Below, piece by piece: positions 36,401 through 48,400 of a DNA stretch of 64,000 bases. Source of the DNA: Margaritifera margaritifera (taxonomy: Eukaryota > Mollusca > Bivalvia > Unionida > Margaritiferidae); NCBI GenBank assembly GCA_029931535.1, contig JAQPZY010001660.1:6766001-6830000 (forward strand), in the 5' to 3' direction. The translations under genes and the position numbers were made by a program. The first letter of the stretch is position 1; every line of letters starts with the position of its first letter. A model generated the notes under the pieces. It was not told where the DNA came from. It worked only from the letters and a program-made list of their open reading frames with translations, and ran no database searches.

Positions 36401-39400
36401 GAACTTTACATATCAAAAGGGAAACTGGGGAAGATAAGCTAAACTTGCTCTTGTCGCAGACACCTCTCGCACATGGTCACACAATGTGATGCTATACTGG
36501 TTTTCATACTTTCTACACAGAGATGGAGCTGACTATGGGGTAACCAGTCTACTTGACCAGTCCAATCGCCTGAGTGCTTGGATTGACAATACAAATATGT
36601 TAAGGGCAAACACTCAAATGATCCATACAGCAATTGTACCTCAACTGAATGAAGAGTTCCACAACCCCCAAAATTTCTGGTAGGAACTCAATAAAGTTAA
36701 CTCATGACCAGTTCAATTACGACTCTATTATGTACCTTTTCAGTGATCAAGTGGGGCAGCTGAAAATTCCTGGTTTTCCACTGACTTTGATATAATATTT
36801 GCAAATTTAAGGGCTTTTCCCCTATTTTTTCTCCTGATTTTTTTCTGATTTCCCAGCAGCATGGAAACCCTGGGTATAATAGATTTATCTAGTCAAGCGA
36901 AAAACTCCAGGTAAGCAAGACATCACAATGTGTGTAGCTATGGAAAATGTAATGGCTTGGGTCATAATCATTAATACAATCACTTTACAATGTCTAAGAA
37001 GGCCACAATCATGCAGTTAGTCAATTTGAATAAGATTTATCATAAGCTTATACAAATGAGCTACAAACAAGTCCTTTTTGGACCCTTGCACCTACAGGAC
37101 ATCCACTATAACAACAGAATTCAAACAGTTATTACATATCAGCTCATTCTCACCAGTAGCAATTGAATACATTAAAACTACTGTGGGTTCATTTGTTTTC
37201 CATTTTGAAGGTTTTATTAAAAATGACATTTTAGTTAGTACTTAAATTCTCGGATGTGTTTGGTGTGTCTGTTTCTTTGAAGATGGATCAACTCAATAAT
37301 TACCACAAAAGGTACACAATGACTCAATAATTACCACAAAAGGTACACAATGAACTCAATAATTACCACAAAAGGTACACAATGAACTCAATAATTACCA
37401 CAAAAGGTACACAATAACTCAATAATTACCACAAAAGGTACACAATTACTAAATACTTACCACAAAAGGTACACAATGAATAATCAAAGTGTCGAGAGTA
37501 CTGAGGACCTGAAGGGTTCAAGTGATAATTTTTTTTACTTAAGATCAGATGAAAGGCCATTTTTACCTTCATACACATACCACTTCTTTTGAATATTTTT
37601 ATAAATTTTCTTTTCTTGATATGTCACTAGAATATGTATATTACCATATTAAATGTTATCTGACGAATTACTATGGTGATTTCCTTTTAAAAGCATTTTC
37701 TACTATTGTTTCAAGTATATTTCCATCAGTGGATCAAATCTGAGCTGCCTCCCTTGACATATGAAACTGACATAAAAGGCCAGTGGATATTTCTTTTGTT
37801 ACTAATTTTACTAAGACCATAAAGTTTGTTACTATTTGTTAGTATTATAAACTATATTTGGTAACACAGAATGGACACTATGCCATAAGCATGGAGGGAC
37901 TAACATCTCTTGAAACCAAAAAATAATTCATATGTCATTTTGAAATTATCAAAATGATGAGCATTAGTTTAAGTTACAGATCATTATTTCTTTTATCCCC
38001 TGTTAATAGCACTATCATCTATGTTCAACTAATTAAAATAAAATTCTAAAAAATTGTTGATAATGTTATCACTGCTGCCACAGTCCCAGCTGCCAAAAAA
38101 TGAGGCCATATGACTTGCTATCTGCTACAGCAGGCAAGGCAAAAACTGTGCTCTGGCTAGATAGGTAAAAGGGGTTGCTCACAACATGCTCCTAATGTCC
38201 TCCCCTATGCATATTCTGCTCTTCTGAGGCTCTCCCCTCTGCCTCTGTTCTGACCACTAAAACTTCCTCAGAAAACTGTAGCTTTGATTTATTTCATATA
38301 TTTGTACATTTATTTATGTAGGATACATACTGGAATGTGATTTTATTTGCTTTTACTTCCTAATAAATGAAGTTCCAAGTTTCATCATCAGCAGTACACG
38401 TAAGGCCTTTGATTGCAACAACAACAAAAATGCACATTTGGTCCAAATGGTACACTTTTTTTAAAAAAAAAAGTGTTCCTATCCTATACAGTATTCCTCC
38501 ATCTCTCCCCTCTGCATGACATTCCTAGCGGAAGAATTGCACCAAGTATTACTGGGGATATGAAATCAAGGACTCTAGCACAGTCCTTACCCTCACCTTC
38601 ATCCTTGTACACCTCTGTAGATTCCTGTGTTGGAACTGCATCAAATTGGAGGGCAATGGATCTCTCAGGCACCATGCTTTGATCAGTATCAGACTTAGAC
38701 TCTGATACCACCATGAATTTATGTCCCAAATCGGCTTTGGATGGACCTACTGATGACCTGCAGGCCTGAAATATTTTACAAAGTTTTCAATAATCATATA
38801 TTGCTTTCCTGATGTGTCTTGAATTACACTTATCTTTATTTTTTCAAAACTGAAATAAAATTATTTCATTTGAGATTAGTTTTATTCTGTAAGGTACTCG
38901 TAAGTTTCATCATCGCCAGTACACATAAGGCATTTGATTGCAACATTTGGTCCAAATGGTGCACTTTCTGTTAAAAAAGTGTTCCTATCCTATACAGTAC
39001 TCCTCCATCTCTCCTCTCTGCATGACATTCCTAGTGCAAGGTACTTCATTAAGAGCAAAATACAATGGATATGAATTGAAGGAATGTGGGGTAAAAAATG
39101 TCATTCTCAGTTTTAAAGTACACTGAAAACCAATTAACAAAGGTACACTCAATGGAACACACAACTTTGTCCTTTATTTTGCTGACAAGTGCTTCACACT
39201 TCCACTACTCATGAGATAGCAGATAATTATCAACCGCCATCTTAAAAACAAACTAAAAAAGTGTCAAACTTTGTAATCATTATGCACCTCGCTGATGTGA
39301 AACTACCAACCAATCATTGCAGTTCAAGGGCGAGTTTCCAAACCAGTCATTATGGAAAGGATGTACCTGCTGTGCAAATGATGTTGTTGACCAACCAACA

Positions 39401-42400
39401 GGGATATAGAGATCTGACTAATTACCAGTCTGTGATATTAGTTTGACAATGTGGGCCAGAATAAGTTTCCTTTATGGATAGGTATCCATTATTTACATGT
39501 GAAATATGTAAGTAAACTTAAGAAAAGGATTCATAAATTTATCCTTGGTCAGATGGTATTCTTTATGTAGAGGGAATGTTTGCAAATGCAGATTTTATTG
39601 TAAATAGAACTAACATTTTGTGTACTTTTTCTTATGATACTCAAGTCATTTGCAGGGTCTATTCTTGAACTGAAAATTCAAGAGGAAAATTCTCTACTCC
39701 ATTTGAAAAAAAAGGGGGAATTTTCTAAGTATAGGAGGGATTTAATGAAGAAATAAATATAGGGCTTGAAAATATGATTCCCAACTTTCACACATTCTGT
39801 TGTTTTTTTAATGCTATTTTTGAGAAATTAGTGTGAATCCCACATTCATGGGTCCTATAACAGACCCTGCAATTGAGGCAATACAGTCAATATATACACC
39901 AAGCAAGGAAAAAAGATCCCTGAAAAATTAAGCTAAAGCATGAAACACTTGGAAATTAGATCTGAAATTCTTTGTGAATCCTCGGTGAAACACTAATTGA
40001 GATGATAATACCTGGCCAGATATGTAAGAAGGCTGGAGTTTTGGGGGTCAGGGGATGTGATTTAACCCCACAAATAATCTATGGACAAGATTTTAAGAAT
40101 TTCTAAGTGGGACTGTGACCCTGTCAAAATGTACACAATTTGCTTAAGACTATCTCATTACACATAAAATCACAGATAAAAATCTAAATGCATAAAAAGT
40201 GTAAAAAGTGATTGGGAAATTTTCACTCAACACACTTAATTTAGTTGGCTACTTATATCAAACAGCCAGATGACTATTGGGAAATGTAATTCCACCTGAT
40301 CTATTTCTCTCAAATATGTTATTTTGATTTTTCACCCTCTCAGACATATCACTTTTATTTTCCTACACTTTCTGTACATGGAAATATCTTTAATTGAACC
40401 TTTGAATAAAGTCCATAAGAATCAACTCAAATATTATTTGCCTCAAGGGCATTTTCAAAACTTTTATGTGTATAGATTAAGTGCATATTGCCATTTATGA
40501 AGACAAAACCAATTCCATTTAGGCCTTGTGGCCTGACCGTTGACCCCCTAACATAGTTTCTTCACTGCCTCATGAACAAGCCATTTCAGAGAACACATTT
40601 AGTGATATGAAGATTGGAAACTCAAACACACAAGTTTCCTATGATCATTCTCTATAACTGATTAGAAATGACAATTTTTTTTTTTTATTATCAACGTTTA
40701 CCGTATTTAGCTGTGTATAACATGCACCGATGTATAACGCGCATCCTGATTTTCGACCCAGAACGAGTGGAAAAAATGTAGTTCTGCCATATAACATGCA
40801 TATGATATAATACATTTCAAAATCGTGACTATTTTGCTCCGTTTTCATAGTGCGACAACAGTCGGCCATTTTGGATAGTGAATGAAAAAAGTGGCAATAT
40901 TGAAATTATATATTTCCGATTTTATGGTTGGCCCTTAAAAGGGCCCTTTAAAGGTTTGCCTAGTTGATGGAGTTCAATCTATTGCATCAAATCCCTCAAA
41001 TTCCTCTTCGTCGTCATCACTCTCGAAAAGTCGCTGTATGTCATTGTCTGTCATCATTCCTGGTGTTGCTGCATAATAGCTTTCATCTTCGTGTTCCTCC
41101 TCGCTCTCTGAATGGTCTTCATGCTTAGCATTGTCTTCCCACAAGATGTCATCCTCTGTGCCATCCATTTTATTTGAGATGCAGCACTTTTTGAAGGCAT
41201 GGATGATGATGCTTGGCAGGTCGTGCCATCGTAAAAATGCATAGTCCCAGCTTACAGACCCCTTGTAGTCGTCTATTTTCTTCTGTTTTGCAATCAATAG
41301 TACCTGAAAGCGAATCTCTGCCATGGATACTGAGATTCCCTGTCTTCTTATATCCATGACCCATTCAAGGACTCCACTCTCTACGTCCGGATACTTTGCA
41401 CTTGTCCCTCTGTCTGCCTGTTCTGTTCTCGATATTTTCTTCAGTCTTTCTTTCATTCTTCTCTACTCCCTAACAGAAGACTCTCCTACATTAAACTCCC
41501 TCCCAGCAGCTCTGTTACCATGTGCTTCTGCATAGGCAATGATGGTTAGCTTGTCTTACACATTGTACGAATTTCTTATACGACCCATGTTGATACTTTG
41601 ACTATATTCATTCAGATTCAAGATCGAACACAATATGCTATGTGAAAGTTTAGGTCCGGTATTTATACTTATTTGGATTATCATTACACCTCTAAAATAT
41701 ATCTCCATGTCCAAGCTAGAATTTACCAAGACAATGCATTGTACTTATGTTTAGCCCATCAAAGCTCTAGTCGGCGCTGATTACCTCTAAAAACACCATG
41801 CTGAATCAATTAAACACTGCTCACTGTATTGTAACAAAGAAGTACCATATCAAATACTGTTGTTTAAATGAAATAAAACAAAGAAACAAGTTTATTTTGA
41901 GAAGAAAAGTAAATACATTGCAAATTTACCTAGACAAAGCAACGTGACTATGTTTAGCACATCAAAGCTTTAGCCAGTGCCGATTACCTTGAAAAGACCA
42001 CACTGAGTCAATGAAGCACTGATCACCTTTAAAAACACCACGCTGAATCAATTAAATATTGCTCACTGAGACAAAGCATTGTAACTATGTTGAGCGCATC
42101 AAAGCTTACCTGGCACCGATTACTGTGAAAAGGCCACACTGAGTCAATGAAGCATTGATCACTGTATAGTCGCAAAGATATCTCAAATACTATGATTTAA
42201 GATGAGAAATAAAACTAAGAAACAAGTTTATTTTCCAAAGGAAAAAAAAAAAATTTCCGACTTCATACATTAACGCTGTGTCAGTGTTACCGTAACAGGC
42301 TAACCGTAGTCACGAACAAAAATGAGAACATTAACACTGCTTGAATTCTAAATATTATATTTCAATTCAAACATGAATAAATGAAGACAAAATTAATTAG

Positions 42401-45400
42401 ATCCACAGTTATCAAATATTGAACATTTACAGGTACGGTAATCATATATTTGTTCCGCTGACAACCTTGAAAAGACCACACTGAGTCAGTGAAACATTGA
42501 TCACTCTATAGCCAGAAATAAATATAAAATACTATCATTTAAGATGAGAAATAAAAACTAAGAACCAAGTTTATTTTCCAAAGAAAAAAATATTTTCCGA
42601 CTTCATACATTAATTGATTATTTTGTTCCACAATGTGTCAGTGTTACCGTAAGAAAGAAACCATAGTTGCAAAAAATATGTCCCCTAAAGGTGCCTCTGA
42701 TGAGAACATTAACTCTGCTTGAATTCTACTCATATTATATTTCAATTCAACCAAGAATAAATGAAGAAAAAATGTATTAGATCAACAGTTATGGAATACT
42801 GAACATTTACGGAACAGGTACGGTAATCCTCACAGTGGTATTTGTTCCGCTCCAATGAGGCACTTTGCACATCTTTTGAACAAGTTGCCAGTTGTTATGT
42901 ACATGTATTTCCGGTCAAGGCACAGAACAAAACGCTACACAGTGATGTGAAATGAAACCAGTTTATTAACATAAGCAATCAAAGAACAAGACTATTTGTA
43001 AGCATTATTTATTTCTTTAATACGGCTAGTACCGGTAAACAATTTAGTTACAATGCAATGTACAACGGATTTAATATTTCACAAGAAGTGAATGTGACAC
43101 ATGTTGACAGCTATAGTACCTTCATCCTCTTGTCAGATCGACCTGGAAAAAATCTTTTTTGTTTTAGTTCTTGTATAAAACATGCACCCCTGACTTAAAA
43201 TAAGAAAATTAGGTGAAAAAAGTGCGCGTTATACACAGCTAAATATGGTATTTTTATTTTCATTTGCAGTTTGCACTGCATTAAGATCCATGAACATCAA
43301 CCAATCATTCATGAATGTGCAACTCTGAGGTCTGCTTCTATCGGTTATATTTAAGAATATAACAATTTTAAGTTTACCATACCAGCCACGTCTGCTTACA
43401 CTCTATGGGAACTGCCAATCTTGTGCTCTCAAGTTTTGATCTTTGATTGCAGATTTTACACTTACCCCATAGGTAGATCCCCTGTCTTTTAAAATAATAT
43501 TGATCTTTGATTGCAGATTTTACACTTACCCCATAGGTAGATCCCCTGTCTTTTAAAATAATATTGATCTTTGATTGCAGGTTTTAAACTTACCCCATAG
43601 GTAGAGCCCCTGACTTTTAAAATAATATTGATCTTTGATTGCAGGTTTTAAACTTACCCCATAGGTAGATCCCCTGTCTTTTAAAATAATATTGATCTTT
43701 GATTGCAGATTTTACACTTACCCCATAGGTAGATCCCCTGTCTTTTAAAATAATATTGATCTTTGATTGCAGATTTTACACTTACCCCATAGGTAGATCC
43801 CCTGTCTTTTAAAATAATATTGATCTTTGATTGCAGATTTTACACTTACCCCATAGGTAGATCCCCTGTCTTTTAAAATAATATTGATCTTTGATTGCAG
43901 GTTTTAAACTTACCCCATAGGTAGAGCCCCTGACTTTTAAAATAATATTGATCTTTGATTGCAGATTTTACACTTACCCCATAGGTAGAGCCCCTGACTT
44001 TTAAAATAATATTGATCTTTGATTGCAGGTTTTAAACTGACCCCATAGGTAGAGCCCCTGACTTTTAAAATAATATTGATCTTTGATTGCAGATTTTACA
44101 CTTACCCCATAGGTAGAGCCCCTGACTTTTAAAATAATATTGATCTTTGATTGCAGATTTTACACTTACCCCATAGGTAGATCCCCTGTCTTTTAAAATA
44201 ATATTGATCTTTGATTGCAGATTTTACACTTACCCCATAGGTAGATCCCCTGTCTTTTAAAATAATATTGATCTTTGATTGCAGGTTTTAAACTTACCCC
44301 ATAGGTAGAGCCCCTGACTTTTAAAATAATATTGATCTTTGATTGCAGATTTTACACTTACCCCATAGGTAGAGCCCCTGACTTTTAAAATAATATTGAT
44401 CTTTGATTGCAGGTTTTAAACTGACCCCATAGGTAGAGCCCCTGACTTTTAAAATAATATTGATCTTTGATTGCAGATTTTACACTTACCCCATAGGTAG
44501 AGCCCCTGACTTTTAAAATAATATTGATCTTTGATTGCAGGTTTTAAACTGACCCCATAGGTAGAGCCCCTGACTTTTAAAATAATATTGATCTTTGATT
44601 GCAGGTTTTAAACTGACCCCATAGGTAGAGCCCCTGACTTTTAAAATAATATTGATCTTTGATTGCAGGTTTTAAACTTACCCCATAGGTAGATCCCCTG
44701 TCTTTTAAAATAATATTGATCTTTGATTGCAGGTTTTAAACTTACCCCATAGGTAGAGCCCCTGACTTTTAAAATAATATTGATCTTTGATTGCAGGTTT
44801 TAAACTGACCCCATAGGTAGAGCCCCTGACTTTTAAAATAATATTGATCTTTGATTGCAGGTTTTAAACTTACCCCATAGGTAGATCCCCTGTCTTTTAA
44901 AATAATATTGATCTTTGATTGCAGGTTTTAAACTTACCCCATAGGTAGATCCCCTGACTTTTAAAATAATATTGATCTTTGATTGCAGGTTTTAAACTGA
45001 CCCCATAGGTAGATCCCCTGTCTTTTAAAATAATATTGATCTTTGATTGCAGGTTTTAAACTGACCCCATAGGTAGATCCCCTGTCTTTTAAAATAATAT
45101 TGATCTTTGATTGCAGATTTTACACTTACCCCATAGGTAGAGCCCCTGACTTTTAAAATAATATTGATCTTTGATTGCAGGTTTTAAACTGACCCCATAG
45201 GTAGATCCCCTGTCTTTTAAAATAATATTGATCTTTGATTGCAGGTTTTAAACTGACCCCATAGGTAGATCCCCTGTCTTTTAAAATAATATTGATCTTT
45301 GATTGCAGGTTTTACACTTACCCCATAGGTAGATCCCCTGTCTTTTAAAATAATATTAAAATCTGCATCAAGGGACTCAAACTTTTTGACATTCTGCTAC

Positions 45401-48400
45401 GCTGAACATGAGGGCTCTTGATGAGACACTTTGTATTGAAATCCTATGAAAATGCCGGCACATGCTCCATAACTATGAGCATGATCATTAATATCACTTG
45501 AATATTAAAGTGGAAACCTTATACATTAGCCATTAGAGATTCCCACCATATAACCACATATAAACTTACTAGGCATGAGAAGACAAATGTATACATGCAA
45601 GTGACATTGGCCCTGGGTCACAACTTGGAAACTATTGAGATTCCTACCCTATGACCATGTATATAATTAATGGCCATAAAAAGTCAAATCCACAAAAAAC
45701 ACACTTATATTTGCTCGTGGGGCAATTCTTTCCATCGGGAACCTACCCATGAGACTCAAACTCTGGGTTGAAGGTCGTGATATGGAAGCACAGGGATATG
45801 TTTTTTAACACACATACAATTTTAGTTTAATTATCCAATACCTACCTGTATGAAGAAGAGCTTTGGTTTGCCTGCCAATTCAGGACAATTTGATATAAAC
45901 AGTCTGGTAACATCGGATGTATAGATGAACTTCCCATCAGTACCATAGAGGGCGTGCTGAGTTGTAGTCTCCCCAGAGTAGGTGTGCTTTACTTCCTCAC
46001 CATGTGTGCTGATCACACAAACAAAACAGTCTGATTCAGCATGAAACTTCTTCTTTGAAGCAGCTAAAAAAAGGGAAAAACAAAACCTTATTCATCACAA
46101 CTGTAACTTTTTAAAAGCACCTGATCTATATTTGGCAATACATTTGCTACTTCATGATAATATTTGAAGTTGCACTGAAATAATGCAAATCACATTCTTT
46201 TCATGAATTCAGCGAGGAAACAAAACTCTAGAATGTTAGTAAGCAGCTCACAAAATATCCTTGCTTCCATGGCATGAAAAAAACTTATATTGAAAGCAGT
46301 GTTAAATAACCCAAAAAAGTAGGTCACAGTAAAGTCATTTTTTTGGTGCGCAAACTCCTTCATCCAAAGTTGCACCATCAGTGCAAGATTAGTGGCAGTA
46401 TGTGAATGGGTACTGGATTAAGAGTGCTGACAGGAGTTTGAAGTAATATTTTAAAAAGGTGGAAAGTAGATAACCATGACCCTGTTTTGGAATGTGACAC
46501 AGCTTTATCCCACGATGAAACCACAGTGCAAATTTGATGTCCCAGATATGCAAACAATATTCGATCAGTCCTGGAAAGCAGGTCACAATGACCCATCTTT
46601 GGTGTGCAACACCCTTTTCTCCCAAGATGCACAATGTGTGCAAGTTTAATATTATATGTGACAAGACAATAAAATTTGAGCCAGGGCACAGCTTAAAAGA
46701 AAGTTTCAATAGATCCTGGAATGTAGGTTACAATGACCTAGTAATGTTGCATGACTCTTGTTCATTCCAAAATGCACCTACATTGCAAGTTTCATCTCAA
46801 TAGTTGAAGTTTTATTGGAGTTTCAGACTGGACAGGTAGGATGAACATGATTTTTAAGCAATATTCATTAAATCATGAACAACAGGTGATAGTGACCAAC
46901 ATTTGGTAATACATGTACATCCCCAGATGCACCTTTATTGTAAGTGTGCTGGCAATAAGTGACAAGGAATTGGAATTAAAGTTAAAAACAACTTTCAATT
47001 CTTCCTTGAATGGAGGTCACTGCAGCAGGTTTTGTGTGTGACATAAGTTCTTTCCAAGAAGCACCCTCAATGCAAGTTTTATGTTAGTTGGTGTATTGAT
47101 ATAGAAATCACAATCCAGATAGGGAGGACAGACAGATGGATGGTCAGTCAGATGGACAAATTGAAGAATAAAACATACCTTTGAGATTACATGACTTGAT
47201 TTAGTACATACTATACACAAACTGCAGATCAATCAACCATAAAAATGTTGTGCTGTGAATATTTCATTTACCAAAATCACCAAGACTCAATGATGCTAAA
47301 TTATTATTATTTACACTATAGAATTGCAAATGAAATATGCCATAGGATCCAAACCCATTTTGCTCTAGTAGATTATAAAGCTAACTCCAATTAATAGATA
47401 TTTATTGCAAAAACTAAATCAGATCTCCAGACCTGCCAACCCTAAAAGAGCCTGTTCAGTAAGACAGTAAATATTTTTCTGTAAGTTATGCAAATTTTCT
47501 GCAAGGTGTAATGAAAATACATGTACTGCTATTGTTGACTTGGAAAAACATACATTTGAAAAGTTTTGAAGTGTGGTCTGATGCAGTGAAGGCAACATTA
47601 TATTCAACTAAAAGGTTTGTAACGTACACTTCAGCCATAACAACCTATCCTCCAGCTCAATTTCAGAAATCAAAGTTCCAATCCATGGAGGTAAATTATT
47701 TCTTGCTAGATGCCGCAAATTGATGCAGTCATGTCTCCTACCATGGGCAATATTCAAATCGACATGTCATGATGTCCGATAAATGTAATTGCCACATTTC
47801 CAGCTTTTTTCCAAGCACAGACAAGGATCTGAATATTCTTTGTTATACTTCTGTGACATTTTGGGGTATTTAAGAGGATGATTTTCCATTTTGCCTTCAA
47901 TGTGTTTTTGTTTGTTGGAATTTCCAGACATTGTTATAACATACAAGCAAAAGCTTGATCATGCAGTCATTTTGCATGAACAACATGGGTAGATTAAAGT
48001 GTATGAAGAACAGAACCCTACATAAAAGTTAGTCTGGTTCCCTCACCAAATTCACTGAATCTAATATGAAAACCCGGATCTGGACCAAACTCAGACAAGT
48101 CAATACCCAGATTTGACCACAATTATCATATTTTCATATTTTTTTGCTATTGTTCCATGTGTCCATGATTTGAGAGTTGTTTCAGTAAGCCTTATAGCAA
48201 AACTGTAAGGATCGGCAGGTCTGCATGTCTCATAAAATATATACATTATCTTCTTAAATTTACCAAATATCTAATACAACTGATCATGAACTTTTGAAGA
48301 TATCCTATATAATTTATGAGACACATGAATATTACAGAAATTATCAGGTATCTGATCAAGACTATGGAGCATCAATTCAAACTTGATATTAAGATATCTT

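Noticed and set aside
39649..39875. Small MITE bounded by 'gcagggtctrtt' inverted ends
   Set aside because: Ends are about 15 bp and imperfect, and no matching target duplication could be found.
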